Origin: Alphaproteobacteria bacterium
GTDB lineage: Bacteria > Pseudomonadota > Alphaproteobacteria > Ferrovibrionales > Ferrovibrionaceae
Length of the DNA: 40,572 nucleotides
Direction: 5' to 3'
NCBI GenBank assembly: GCA_026126215.1
Contig: JAHCJQ010000022.1
Coordinates: 1-40,572 of the forward strand
Of this stretch, positions 8,665-17,332 are shown one piece after another. A program made the position numbers and the translations under genes. Below the pieces are notes generated by a model that was not told the origin of the DNA, searched no databases, and saw only the letters and a list, made by a program, of their open reading frames with translations. Within the stretch, counting starts at the first letter, position 1. Each line of letters opens with the position of its first letter.

Positions 8665-9459
8665 TCAGGGCGCGGGAAAAAAATCATCACTGTGCCCAAG
8701 CAGCCGGTAGGCGAGCAGGCCGGTCCATTCGTATGCGGCGGCATCGAGCAGGCGCAGGTTCGCGAGCGGGGCAAACCTCCAGCCGGCCGCTTCCTCGCGC
8801 CCGGTCTCGTAATCCACCGGCCAGGCCAGGACCTTCCAGCCGGCGGCGCGGAAGGTGCCGACCGAACGCGGCATGTGGCGCGCCGAGGTCACCAGCAGCC
8901 ATACCTCGCCCGGTTTCGGATCGGCGAGCCGGCGGGAATAGCTGGCATTCTCCGCGGTGTTCCGCGACTGCGCCTCGAGCAGCAGTCGTCCTGCCGGCAG
9001 GCCGAGGCCGGCCAACAGATCGCGCGCCACATCCGCCTCGGTCAGCCGCCCAGGCAGCAACGCGCCACTACCGCCGGTGAAGATGAGCCGCGCATCCGGC
9101 AGCAGCCGGGCCAGCCGCAGTGCCTCGGTCATGCGTTCCGCGTGCTCGTTCAATGCCGGCTGGCCGCGATCCGCCGTCAGCAACGGCTGCAGCGCACCGC
9201 CCAGGACGACGATGCCATCCACCCGATCCGGCAGCCGGTCCGGGCGGGGAAAGCGCTCCTCGAGTGGCAGATGCAGCCAGCGGCCGACCGGCATCAGGCC
9301 GACCAGCAGCAGGAAGAGGGCAGCCGTCAGTAGCAGCCGGCGCGGCCGTCGCGAATACGGCCGCAGAAGGAGACCGATCGAACCCAGCGCCAGCAGTATG
9401 AAAAGCACGCTGGAAGGCTGCGCCGCCAGCCAGAACAGTTTCCCCAGGACGAATTCCAT
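8665..9459 (-). CDS. YdcF/ElyC-like DUF218 inner-membrane protein
   Basis: A 264-residue protein with two N-terminal membrane segments (about residues 15-33 and 40-58, split by an arginine-rich loop) and a soluble DUF218 domain. The domain shows the family pattern VDGIVVLGGA, LIFTGGSGAL, LEAQSRNTAENA and LVTSARHMPRSVGTFRAAG. Family members (ElyC, SanA, YdcF) are envelope proteins tied to cell-wall or exopolysaccharide precursor metabolism, but the biochemical reaction is not established. It lies upstream of the lytic transglycosylase on the same strand with a 91-bp gap. It is divergent from the MmgE/PrpD gene, and both promoters presumably lie in the 136-bp space between 9459 and 9596. Confidence 0.85.
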   Translation of the reverse strand: MEFVLGKLFWLAAQPSSVLFILLALGSIGLLLRPYSRRPRRLLLTAALFLLLVGLMPVGRWLHLPLEERFPRPDRLPDRVDGIVVLGGALQPLLTADRGQPALNEHAERMTEALRLARLLPDARLIFTGGSGALLPGRLTEADVARDLLAGLGLPAGRLLLEAQSRNTAENASYSRRLADPKPGEVWLLVTSARHMPRSVGTFRAAGWKVLAWPVDYETGREEAAGWRFAPLANLRLLDAAAYEWTGLLAYRLLGHSDDFFPAP

Positions 9460-9595
9460 GCGCGCCTTGCCCTACGATGCGCCGAGCCTAGCGAGGATTG
9501 CACCGGCCGTCATCTTGCCATGCCGGTGGCGGACTCCCCCGGCAGGGCGATGCATGCTATCCACGAGAGCGACCAATCCGGGAGAAGGATACGAC

Positions 9596-10897
9596 ATGGC
9601 GGGCACATTGACGGAGGGGCTCTGGCGGCTGATCGAGGCGAAGCCGGTGGCGCGCGCGGACCTCGAACAGGCAGCCCTGTTCGTGCTCGATGCACTGGCC
9701 AACATGCAGGCGGGACGCCATTCCGAACCTGGCCGCATCCTGCTTGAACATGCACGCCGACTGGGTCGCGACGCGGGGCGCGAGGCGCTGACCATGGGCG
9801 CGCTGATCCACATACTCGAGACCGATGACCTGCATCGCGCCTCGGTCGTGCATCCGGGCTGCGTCGTCGTGCCGGCGGCCTACGCCATCGCGCGGCGCGA
9901 GGGTGCAGGCGGTCGCCGGTTCCTGCGCGCGGTCCTCAAGGGCTTCGAGGCTTGCTGCCGCGTCGGCATGGGCGTCGGGCCGGGGCATTATCGCATCTGG
10001 CACAATACCGCGACCTGCGGACCATTTGGCTCCGCCTATGCGGCCGGCGACCTCATCGGCCTCGACGCGGTGCAGATGGTCCATGCGCTCGGCAATGCCG
10101 GCACCCAGTCGGCCGGCCTGTGGGAGTTCCTGGCCACCGGCGCCATGAGCAAGCACCTGCATGCCGGGCGTGCCGCCGAGGCTGGCGTGATCGCCGCCGA
10201 CCTGGCGCGCCTCGGCTTCACCGGACCGCCGGCGATCCTGGAAGGACCGAAGGGTCTGTTCGCCGGAGCCTGCCCCGATCCCCGGCCCGAAGCGGTGCTG
10301 GCGGAGCCGGAGCAGCCCTGGCAGCTCTGCCTGACCTCGATAAAGCCTTGGCCATCCTGCCGCCATACCCATCCCGCCATCGACGCGGCGCTCGAACTCT
10401 CGGCGCGGATCGCGCCGGAAATGGTTGCGCGGGTCGAGGTCGAAACCTATCGGGCGGCCATCGATGTCTGCGACCGGCCCGTGGCCAATTCGGAGTATGA
10501 AGGAAAGTTCTCGCTGCAACATTGCGTCGCGACGGCACTCACCGACGGACGCGTCGATTTCGCATCCTTCGCGCCGGAAGCCAGGGCGCGCCTTGGGGAT
10601 CTGGCGGCACGCGTCGAACTCCGCCTGTCCGAGCCCTATGCCAGCGCCTATCCGCGCGCCTGGGGCAGCGCGGTTCAGGTCACGATGCGGGACGGCAATG
10701 TCCTGCGCGCCGCGCGCCAGCATGCCAAGGGCGATCCGGAAGCACCACTGGACGCGGCCGCCATGCAGACCAAGGCACGCATGCTGCTCGATCATGGCAG
10801 CACCACTGAGCCGGAGCGGTTCATCGCCCGCATTCTCGCGCTCGCCGAGGACGGACCGCTGCCGGACCTGGCCGACGGACCGGCTCTTGCCGCCTGA
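9596..10897 (+). CDS. MmgE/PrpD family protein
   Basis: A 433-residue protein of the MmgE/PrpD (2-methylcitrate dehydratase-like) family. The all-helical N-terminal half shows the family segments GALIHILETDDLHRASVVHPGCVVVPAA, RIWHNTATCGPFGSAYAAG and GNAGTQSAGLWEF. The C-terminal half begins around CLTSIKPWPSCRHTHPAIDA. The start at 9596 follows a purine-rich GGGAGAAGG site. No other methylcitrate-cycle gene is nearby, so methylcitrate dehydration is not supported; many family members act on other tricarboxylates or have no known substrate. It stands alone on the plus strand between the divergent YdcF gene and the envelope operon. Confidence 0.85.
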   Translation: MAGTLTEGLWRLIEAKPVARADLEQAALFVLDALANMQAGRHSEPGRILLEHARRLGRDAGREALTMGALIHILETDDLHRASVVHPGCVVVPAAYAIARREGAGGRRFLRAVLKGFEACCRVGMGVGPGHYRIWHNTATCGPFGSAYAAGDLIGLDAVQMVHALGNAGTQSAGLWEFLATGAMSKHLHAGRAAEAGVIAADLARLGFTGPPAILEGPKGLFAGACPDPRPEAVLAEPEQPWQLCLTSIKPWPSCRHTHPAIDAALELSARIAPEMVARVEVETYRAAIDVCDRPVANSEYEGKFSLQHCVATALTDGRVDFASFAPEARARLGDLAARVELRLSEPYASAYPRAWGSAVQVTMRDGNVLRAARQHAKGDPEAPLDAAAMQTKARMLLDHGSTTEPERFIARILALAEDGPLPDLADGPALAA

Positions 10898-10939
10898 GGG
10901 TTGACCGGTGTCGCCCGGAATCTCCTTATAGGCGATAAA

Positions 10940-10970
10940 TCATTGATTTGATTTACTCTTTTATCAAATA
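10940..10970. promoter_or_regulatory. AT-rich inverted repeat upstream of the envelope operon
   Basis: In otherwise GC-rich DNA, a short AT-rich patch holds the exact inverted repeat ATTTGAT (10946-10952) and ATCAAAT (10963-10969) separated by 10 bases. It lies about 90 bp upstream of the Slam-like gene and could be its operator and/or promoter region. No sigma-70 pair was convincing. The arms resemble halves of an FNR/CRP-type site, but the spacing does not match either. Confidence 0.35.
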
Positions 10971-11056
10971 CCACTGGTAACCGGCGGCCTCGGCGGGCAG
11001 ACTCCTCGCTAGTGTTGGGATTCGATGGCGTGTGGGGTAACGGGGGAAGCGTCGAT

Positions 11057-12457
11057 TTGTCGGGGGGAAGTCGGACTGCCGCCGTGCTGATCGGCGCGGC
11101 GGCGTGGTTGGGACTTGGCGGCGCGCTGGCGCAGACCGAGCGGATCGAGGAACGACCTGCAGAAAGCGGCGCCCGGGAAACGGGGGAGGCGGCTGCGGCC
11201 GCCCGCATGCTCTCGTCGTCCCCGGGCGGACCGGTTTCCTTCGAGGCCCTGCTTGGCAATCCGGACGATCCGGACCTCAATATCCGCTATGCGCGCCAGC
11301 TTATCCAGGCCAACGACCTGCGTGGGGCGGTGGCCGCGCTGGAGCGTGTGCTTCTGCTGAGGCCGGGGCTTGCCGGCGTCCGGCTTGCCTATGCGGTCCT
11401 GCTCTTCCGGCTCGACAGCCTGCAGGAAGCCGAGATCGCCTTCCGCGAGGTCCTGGCCGGCGAGCCGGAACCCGCCGCCCGGCGCGAGGTCGAGCGCTAT
11501 CTTGACGCCATAGCCATGCGGCACCGCTCGACCCGCGTCAGCCTGTCCCTGAGCGGCGGCTTCGACTTCAATTCCAACCGCAACGCGGCACCCCGTTCGC
11601 GCGAGAGGCTCCTGTTCGACATTCCCCTTCGATCCGAACGGGCCAGGAGCGATTTCGGCCGCATCGGCATGGCGAACCTTCAGGTGCGCCACGATCCGGG
11701 ATTGCAGGAACGCCATGAACTGCTGGGCGGCGTCGGCCTCTATTTCAACGACCAGCGCGAGATCGACAGCCAGGACCTGCTCGCCCTGACGCTCGATGCC
11801 GGCGGCATCCTGCGCACGGCATGGTTCGACATCAGCCCGAGTTTCACCTACACGCGGATCGGCCTCGATGGCAGCCATTTCCTCGATGCGCCCGGCGGAC
11901 GCCTGGCCATCGACCGGCGTGACGGCGATCTCGACATGCAGGGCTCGATCCAGGTCCAGTATTTCGATTTCGAGCCGAGCGTTGCCTTTCCGACCGAGGA
12001 CCGCCGCGATGGCCTGCGCGTCGATCTCGGACTGTCGCTTGGCTACCGGCTCGCTGCGGCGCATCGCAGCGCCATAAGTTACGTTCACTCCGTCAAATCG
12101 GCGCGGGCCGAGTTCGAGGCCTATCACGCCGACGAGGTCACGTTGAGCCATACTTGGCTGCTCGGCGACGGCCAGTTCCTGCTTGGCAGCTTCTCCTTCA
12201 TCGACACGCGCTACGAGGCGGCCGACACCTTCATCTCCGCCCGCATCCGCCACGACCGCTTCTACCGCCTGCGCGCCATCTATGGCGCGCCCGTCGGCAC
12301 TCTGGCGCGCGCCGCGGGATTCGACCTGCCGACCGGCATCGGAGACGTGACCGTGAGCCTGCTCGCCGAAGCGACGCGGGCGGATTCCAGCATACCGAAC
12401 TTCGCCAACGACAACCTGCGCACGCAGCTTTTGCTGACCAAGCGCTTCGACTGGTAG
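11057..12457 (+). CDS. TPR-containing Slam-like (DUF560) outer-membrane barrel protein
   Basis: A protein of about 466 residues from a TTG start (11057) that follows GGGGGAAG at good spacing and opens directly into a signal peptide ending GGALAQ. GTG at 11012 would add 15 residues without a clear ribosome site. A TPR-like helical region at about residues 45-155 (DPDLNIRYARQLIQANDLRGAV.., LRPGLAGVRLAYAVLLFRLD) is followed by about 300 residues of alternating polar/aromatic beta strands. The protein ends LLLTKRFDW, with an aromatic C-terminal residue as in outer-membrane barrels. This two-part plan matches surface lipoprotein assembly modifiers, which move lipoproteins or soluble cargo across the outer membrane. 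It begins a four-gene operon with FecR, rhodanese and CHAT genes. The family call rests on architecture and is not proven. Confidence 0.72.
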   Translation: MSGGSRTAAVLIGAAAWLGLGGALAQTERIEERPAESGARETGEAAAAARMLSSSPGGPVSFEALLGNPDDPDLNIRYARQLIQANDLRGAVAALERVLLLRPGLAGVRLAYAVLLFRLDSLQEAEIAFREVLAGEPEPAARREVERYLDAIAMRHRSTRVSLSLSGGFDFNSNRNAAPRSRERLLFDIPLRSERARSDFGRIGMANLQVRHDPGLQERHELLGGVGLYFNDQREIDSQDLLALTLDAGGILRTAWFDISPSFTYTRIGLDGSHFLDAPGGRLAIDRRDGDLDMQGSIQVQYFDFEPSVAFPTEDRRDGLRVDLGLSLGYRLAAAHRSAISYVHSVKSARAEFEAYHADEVTLSHTWLLGDGQFLLGSFSFIDTRYEAADTFISARIRHDRFYRLRAIYGAPVGTLARAAGFDLPTGIGDVTVSLLAEATRADSSIPNFANDNLRTQLLLTKRFDW

Positions 12458-12471
12458 GAAAGGGCACGCCC

Positions 12472-13746
12472 ATGCATCTCGGCAGGCACTGCGTTCCGAC
12501 ATGCGCCAGCCTCCTCGCCGCCTGCCTTTCGGCGGCGCCTGCCCTCGCCGCCGAGCAGGCCGGCGTCTCGGCGGCGGTCCGTGGCGAGGTGAAGATGGCC
12601 GCCGCCGCCATTGGCCCGGTCGGCCGCCTGGTGCGCAGCGGCGAGCCGATCCACATGGGCGACCGCATCGTCTCTGGCCCGGCCGCCGGCATGCAGATCA
12701 TGCTGCTCGACCAGACGGTCTTCACCATCGGCCCGGACAGCGAAATCTCCATCGACAGGTTCGTCTACGACCCCCGCAGCGGCGCCGGCCAGCTTGCCGC
12801 AAACGTGCGCAGGGGTGTCTTCCGCTTCATTTCCGGCAAGGTGACCCAGAACCGCCCCGACAATGTGCGCATCCAGGTCGGATCGGCCACCATCGGCATC
12901 CGCGGCACCATCGTCGCCGGCCGCGTCCGCGACGATGGCGAAGCCGAGATCCTGCTGCTTGGCCCCGGCCCCGAGGACAATAGCGGCGCGCGGCGCGGAC
13001 GCATCACCGTCAGCAATGCCGGACGGACCGTGGAAGTGCTGCGGCCGGGTTTCGGCACCGTGATCAAGGGCAGCGACCAGCCGCCGCAACCACCCTTCCG
13101 CTTTCCGCCGGAGGCCGCGGGCGGACTGCTCGGAGCGCTGACGCCGTCCTTGATCGCTGCCACCATGCCAACCGCGCCAGGCGGCCCCGGCACGCTTGTC
13201 GCCGACGCGCCCGCCATCAGCACCTTCACCAACCAGGCGCTGGCGGTGGCCGACAGCCTGGTCAGCGAAACCCTGCAGGTCGAAGTCGGGCAGGAACTGC
13301 TTTCCAATCTCGCGACGGAGACGCTGAAGAAGCTGGCGCAGAGCGACATCACCACCTTCGAGCAACTCTACGCCCTCGCCGGCAGCGCCTCCTTCATCCA
13401 GAACAATGTTCCGCTGCAAGCGATCCTGATCGCGCCGGACACCACGGCGAGCGGCAACTACAGCTTCTCCCTGAATGTCGATTTCGGCGGCCGCACCTTC
13501 AGCTATTTCGTCGATTACGGCATCGTCATCATGGGGCCGAACATGGGGTCGGGCTTCACCGCCGCATTCGGTGGCGGACCGACTTCCTTCTCCGGCCGCA
13601 GCGGCGAAACGCTTTTCACCGAACAGGTCGGAAGCGATATCGTCAAGGTGCGCCTGCGCAATACGGGCGGCGCCATCGCTGGCGCGGCGGAGCACAGCGT
13701 CACCCTGGGCGGCCTGAATGGTTCGGGCATCGCCCCGCGGCAATGA
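12472..13746 (+). CDS. Secreted FecR-domain protein with C-terminal beta domain
   Basis: A 424-residue protein. The signal peptide (residues 1 to about 27, ending PALAA) is followed by a FecR-type domain at about 57-150: GEPIHMGDRIVSGPAAGMQIMLLDQTVFTIGPDSEISIDRFVYDP, then RRGVFRFISGKV and VGSATIGIRGTI. Despite the name, this stand-alone periplasmic FecR fold has no transmembrane anti-sigma part here. A proline-rich linker (about 200-245) and a helical stretch lead to a glycine-rich beta domain at about 328-418 starting near NYSFSLNVDFGGRTFSYFVDYG. That tail resembles the small barrels of surface-exposed proteins and may be the cargo of the Slam-like barrel encoded 14 bp upstream (inference). 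The stop overlaps the next start by four bases (ATGA). Confidence 0.8.
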   Translation: MHLGRHCVPTCASLLAACLSAAPALAAEQAGVSAAVRGEVKMAAAAIGPVGRLVRSGEPIHMGDRIVSGPAAGMQIMLLDQTVFTIGPDSEISIDRFVYDPRSGAGQLAANVRRGVFRFISGKVTQNRPDNVRIQVGSATIGIRGTIVAGRVRDDGEAEILLLGPGPEDNSGARRGRITVSNAGRTVEVLRPGFGTVIKGSDQPPQPPFRFPPEAAGGLLGALTPSLIAATMPTAPGGPGTLVADAPAISTFTNQALAVADSLVSETLQVEVGQELLSNLATETLKKLAQSDITTFEQLYALAGSASFIQNNVPLQAILIAPDTTASGNYSFSLNVDFGGRTFSYFVDYGIVIMGPNMGSGFTAAFGGGPTSFSGRSGETLFTEQVGSDIVKVRLRNTGGAIAGAAEHSVTLGGLNGSGIAPRQ

Positions 13747-14237
13747 CGGATCAATATTTTCTTCACCTGCCCGCGGCGATGATCCCGCGCGAGATGTCAT
13801 GGCGGATGGCAAAGCCAAACGATCGCCACGGCCGGAACTGGCTGGCGGCCGGCTTACTCATGCTCGCGGCCTGCGCCGGCGAACGCACGCCGCCTGGCAT
13901 CGACGCCATGGACGCGCTGGAGCGGATCGAGCAGGCCGGACTGGTGATCATCGATATCCGCGCGCCGCAGGAAGCGCGCGAACGCGGCCAGATCGCCGGG
14001 GCCCATGCCATCCCCTACCCGACCGACGATGCCGGCCGCGAGGAGTTCCTCGGCGAGATCCGCCGGCTGCGCGCGGGCGACGATCGCCCGATCCTGCTGG
14101 TCTGCCGCATCGGCGAGACATCGAAGCGCGCCGCGCTCTGGCTCGCCGACGCCGGTCTCGATGGCGTGTTCACACTGACCGATGGGTACGAAGGCAATGC
14201 CATTGGTCCCGGCCTCAAGCTCCTGACTTCGCGATAG
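13743..14237 (+). CDS. Rhodanese-like lipoprotein
   Basis: Up to 164 residues; the ATGA overlap with the FecR gene favours the start at 13743, but ATG at 13797 or 13803 would give a more normal lipoprotein signal. The lipobox LLMLAAC is followed by a single rhodanese domain: LVIIDIRAPQEARERGQIAGAHAIPY, then the active-site loop LLVCRIGETSKRAA with its cysteine, then LTDGYEGNAIGPG. The loop has one extra charged residue compared with the common CRTGNRS form but keeps Cys, Arg and Gly. Family members transfer sulfane sulfur or act as phosphatase-like or redox sensors; here it would sit on the envelope. It is the third gene of the operon and lies 11 bp before the CHAT gene. Confidence 0.82.
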   Translation: MTDQYFLHLPAAMIPREMSWRMAKPNDRHGRNWLAAGLLMLAACAGERTPPGIDAMDALERIEQAGLVIIDIRAPQEARERGQIAGAHAIPYPTDDAGREEFLGEIRRLRAGDDRPILLVCRIGETSKRAALWLADAGLDGVFTLTDGYEGNAIGPGLKLLTSR

Positions 14238-14248
14238 GAGGAAAGCAC

Positions 14249-16405
14249 ATGGCATCACGGCATTTCCTGCAATGGGCGAAGCTCGCTCTGGCGCTCGCCG
14301 CCCTGCCGCTGCTCGCCGCCTGCCCGCAATCGGGCGGCAGCGGCGCCCAGCGCGCGAGCCTTGCCGTCGCCGACCTGCGGGCGAAGGAGGTGGAAAGCCT
14401 CGCCCGGCTCACCGCCGAAGGCCAGCTCCTGCTCAAGGCCGACCGCTTTCCGAAGAATGGCTACGACTATTGCCGCGACGCCGCCGGGCTGGCGGAACGC
14501 GGCGACTTCCGCCTCGCCATCCGCGAGGCCAGCAAGGCCCTGTTCCTCGCCGAACAGACCTCCGATGCCTACCTGCGCGCCCATGCCAAGCGCGACATCG
14601 CGGTGGCCTATTCCTATGCCGGCCAGCTCGATCTCGCCGCGCAATATGCCGAGGAAGCCATCACCGACGTCCAGCTCTCCCGCCGCTCCGTCGCGCCGAT
14701 CTATCCGGCCGCCTATAAGGTCCTGGGCGATGTCAGCCTGCGCGAGAACAAGCCGGTCCAGGCCCTCTCCAACTACGAGGAAGCACTGAACCATGCCGGC
14801 GAGGCGCTGCAGCCCTTCATCCGCATCGCCATGGCCAACGCCCTGCGCGCCAAGGGCGATGCGGCGGCGGCGCGGCAGGCTCTCGAGAAGCTGCTTGCGG
14901 AACGGCAGTCCGGCCGCGTCCAGGCACTCGCCCGCCGCGCGCTCGGCCAGGCGCTGCTGGAAGGGGGCGACGCCGGCGGGGCGGAACGGCATTTCGCCGA
15001 GGCGCTGGCCGGCAACCCGGATGGCTACGATCGGGTCTGGGTCCTGGCCGGCCTCGGCCGCGCGCAGGCAGCCGGCGGGCGGCTGGACGCGGCGGCAGAT
15101 GCCTATGGCCGCGCGGTGGCGGAGGCGGAGCGGCTGACGGCGGAGTTCCGGAGCGATGAGTTCCGCAGCGGGCTCTTCGGCGATCTCGGCCGGATCTTCC
15201 AGGAAGCGAAGGCGCTGGAGCTCCGTCGCGGCAATGCCGCACGCGCCTTCGAGTATGCGGAGGCCGGCAAGGCGCGCGCCTTCCTCGATCTGGTGCGCGG
15301 GCGCGTCCAGACGAGCGCGGGGCATGTCGCCGTGGCGGCGCAGGCGGGTGGCGCCGTCTCCACCACCGACATCCAGCGTGCCGTGGCGGCGAGCGAGCGC
15401 GGCGTGCTCGTCGCCTACAGCCTGGGCGCCGACGGCTCATACGCTTTCGTGCTGCGCGGCGCCGAAATCAGGGCGGTGCCGATCCAGGGCGGCGAGGCGG
15501 AAATCGGCGATGCGGTTTCGCGCTATCTCGATGCGCTGCGCGCGCTGGCGCCGGTCGACGGGCCGCAGGCGGACCTCCATAGGCGGCTGGTCGCCCCGCT
15601 CGGTCTCGTGCCCGGCGAGCGGCTGGTCATCGTGCCGGACGGGCCGCTCTTCCGCCTGCCCTTCCATGCGCTGCACGACGGGCAGGGCTACCTGATCCAG
15701 CGTCACGAGATTGCCTATGCGCCCTCGGCGGCCATTCACGCCGCCCTGCTGGCGCGACCGCGCGGCGAGGCGGCGCCCATCGTGGCCTTCGGCAATCCGA
15801 AGCGCGACGGCCAGGTCGACCTGCCGGCGGCGGCGCGCGAGGCGGAAGAGATCGGCCGCCTGCATCCGCGCGCCCGGGTCTTCACCGGTGCGGAGGCGAC
15901 CAAGGCGCGCTTCGTCGCGCTGGCGGCGGAATCGGGCGCGCTGCATGTGGCGGCCCATGCCGAACTCGACCAGGTCGACCCGCTCTATTCGACGATCCTG
16001 CTTGCCGCCGGCGAGGGCGGCGGCGGCGATCTGGAAGCGCGCGAGGTCTATGGCCTCGATCTGCGCAAGGTCGGGCTGGTGGCGCTCAGCGCCTGCGAGA
16101 CCGGTCTCGGCCTCGTCTCGCGCGGGCAGGAATTCATGGGCTTCGTGCGCACCTTCCTCGCCGCCGGTGCCGCCGGCACCATGGTCAGCCTGTGGCAGAT
16201 CGAGGACGAGGCGACGGCGCGCATCATGACCGCCTTTTACCGCGAGGCCTCGAGCCGCGACGCGCCCGCGGCGCTGCGCCAGGCCATACTCGACTATCTC
16301 GGGGACGGTCGGCGCGACCACCCGTACTTCTGGGCCGCCTTCGCCCTGCATGGCGATCCGCGCATCCGTCTGCCGGCGGCGGCCACGGCGGCGTTAGGCC
16401 GGTGA
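14249..16405 (+). CDS. TPR-CHAT domain lipoprotein (caspase-like cysteine protease family)
   Basis: A 718-residue protein with a strong AGGAGG site before its ATG at 14249. The N-terminus carries a lipoprotein signal with Cys25 (LPLLAAC). Residues about 75-400 are repeated helices with TPR character (alanine-rich pairs such as AIREASKALFLAEQT, AAQYAEEAI, ALSNYEEALNHAGEA). The C-terminal CHAT domain covers about 430-715. The family's catalytic dyad appears intact: His570 in LHVAAHAELD and Cys616 in ALSACETGLGL. The usual GTMVSLWQIEDEATARIM and HPYFWAAFALHGDP ending is present. CHAT proteins cleave partner proteins in signalling or defence. An outer-envelope-anchored form in an operon with FecR and a Slam-like barrel suggests processing of a secreted or surface partner. 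No gasdermin or CRISPR partner is nearby. Confidence 0.88.
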   Translation: MASRHFLQWAKLALALAALPLLAACPQSGGSGAQRASLAVADLRAKEVESLARLTAEGQLLLKADRFPKNGYDYCRDAAGLAERGDFRLAIREASKALFLAEQTSDAYLRAHAKRDIAVAYSYAGQLDLAAQYAEEAITDVQLSRRSVAPIYPAAYKVLGDVSLRENKPVQALSNYEEALNHAGEALQPFIRIAMANALRAKGDAAAARQALEKLLAERQSGRVQALARRALGQALLEGGDAGGAERHFAEALAGNPDGYDRVWVLAGLGRAQAAGGRLDAAADAYGRAVAEAERLTAEFRSDEFRSGLFGDLGRIFQEAKALELRRGNAARAFEYAEAGKARAFLDLVRGRVQTSAGHVAVAAQAGGAVSTTDIQRAVAASERGVLVAYSLGADGSYAFVLRGAEIRAVPIQGGEAEIGDAVSRYLDALRALAPVDGPQADLHRRLVAPLGLVPGERLVIVPDGPLFRLPFHALHDGQGYLIQRHEIAYAPSAAIHAALLARPRGEAAPIVAFGNPKRDGQVDLPAAAREAEEIGRLHPRARVFTGAEATKARFVALAAESGALHVAAHAELDQVDPLYSTILLAAGEGGGGDLEAREVYGLDLRKVGLVALSACETGLGLVSRGQEFMGFVRTFLAAGAAGTMVSLWQIEDEATARIMTAFYREASSRDAPAALRQAILDYLGDGRRDHPYFWAAFALHGDPRIRLPAAATAALGR

Positions 16406-16417
16406 ACGGAACCGGCC
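16397..16417. terminator. Hairpin at the end of the CHAT gene
   Basis: GGCCGGT (16397-16403) and ACCGGCC (16411-16417) form a perfect 7-bp stem with a 7-base loop that includes the CHAT stop codon. It lies between convergent genes and is a plausible transcription terminator, though no T-tract follows on either strand. Confidence 0.35.
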
Positions 16418-16432
16418 GCGACCGCCGGCCCG

Positions 16433-17332
16433 TCATCCCTCGCGCGATGCCCCCGCCGCCGCCGCGCCGACAGGCTGTTGCACGAGAAACCGGTAGGAGG
16501 ATGGCCTGAAGGGATGGAGCATCTGCCCGACGAGGCCCGCGCCCATCTTCTCCGAAACGCCAAGCGGAATGTCGCAGGCACCCGGCACGCGGAAGGTGCC
16601 GAAGGCCTTGTCGAACACGGAGAAGACCGTGGCGTAGTTCGTGTTGTAGGCGGCCGGGTCCATCGCATGATGCCAGCGATGCATCGCCGGGGAGACGAAG
16701 GCGTGCTTCAGCGGCCCATACGTCCAGGGCAGATCGGCATGGATGAAGGCGCCATAGAAATGCCGGACGAAGGCGTTGACCAGCAGCGCAAATGCCGGAA
16801 GCCCGAGCAACAGCAGGAAACTGAAATCCAGCAAGGTCGTCGTCAGCCTGTTGACGGGATGAAAGCGAGAGATCGCCAGCCAGGTCATTGCCGTATCGCT
16901 GTGGTGGATGGCATGCGACGGCCAGAAGATCGGCGCATGTTCGAGGCGATGACGCCAGTAGCCGATGAAATCGCCCAGAAAGACGGCGACGAGGCCCACG
17001 ACGACCGGCGGCAGGCCCTCCCAGACTTCCGCCGGGACGAGCGCCAGTTCGTGCGCGCGGAACAGCGCGCTCAGGGCAAGGGTCAGCGCGACCAGGAACG
17101 GCGCGACGAAAACCGCATCGAGAAAATGAATCTGAAGATTGATCCGGATTTCCGGCAGTGCCCGCCGCACCTCGCCGAACAGGCGCCGCCCCTTGACGAT
17201 GAATGCGAGGAGGGCAAAGAACGGAAGCGGCACAAGGATTGCGAAGGCGGCTTGCCACAAGGGAACCGCCAGACGTTCCACCAGCAACGCCAGCAACGGC
17301 TGCTCCGCAATCATGTTCGCGAATTCGCCCAT
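16433..17332 (-). CDS. Fatty acid hydroxylase/sterol desaturase family membrane protein
   Basis: A 299-residue integral membrane di-iron enzyme. Several hydrophobic segments surround the classical histidine clusters: HRLEH, HAIHHSD and HRWHH, plus a separate His in VRHFYGAFIHAD. Those clusters bind the iron pair in the fatty acid hydroxylase superfamily, which hydroxylates or desaturates lipids using O2. The bacterial substrate (sterol, carotenoid or fatty acyl chain) cannot be told. The start at 17332 was preferred because it opens straight into the first membrane helix; an ATG at 17398 would add a basic, glycine-rich 22-residue leader. It converges on the CHAT gene and lies downstream of the SMR gene on the same strand. 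Confidence 0.85.
   Translation of the reverse strand: MGEFANMIAEQPLLALLVERLAVPLWQAAFAILVPLPFFALLAFIVKGRRLFGEVRRALPEIRINLQIHFLDAVFVAPFLVALTLALSALFRAHELALVPAEVWEGLPPVVVGLVAVFLGDFIGYWRHRLEHAPIFWPSHAIHHSDTAMTWLAISRFHPVNRLTTTLLDFSFLLLLGLPAFALLVNAFVRHFYGAFIHADLPWTYGPLKHAFVSPAMHRWHHAMDPAAYNTNYATVFSVFDKAFGTFRVPGACDIPLGVSEKMGAGLVGQMLHPFRPSSYRFLVQQPVGAAAAGASREG

Noticed and set aside
11009..12502. Minus-strand frame of 497 codons opposite the Slam-like gene, and a similar one at 12280-13818 opposite the FecR gene
   Set aside because: The plus strand carries recognisable TPR, barrel and FecR proteins with signal peptides; the opposite frames have no ribosome sites or motifs.
13718..14248. In-frame extension of the CHAT gene back across the rhodanese gene
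   Set aside because: The rhodanese frame is the real one there, and a strong AGGAGG plus lipoprotein signal fixes the CHAT start at 14249.
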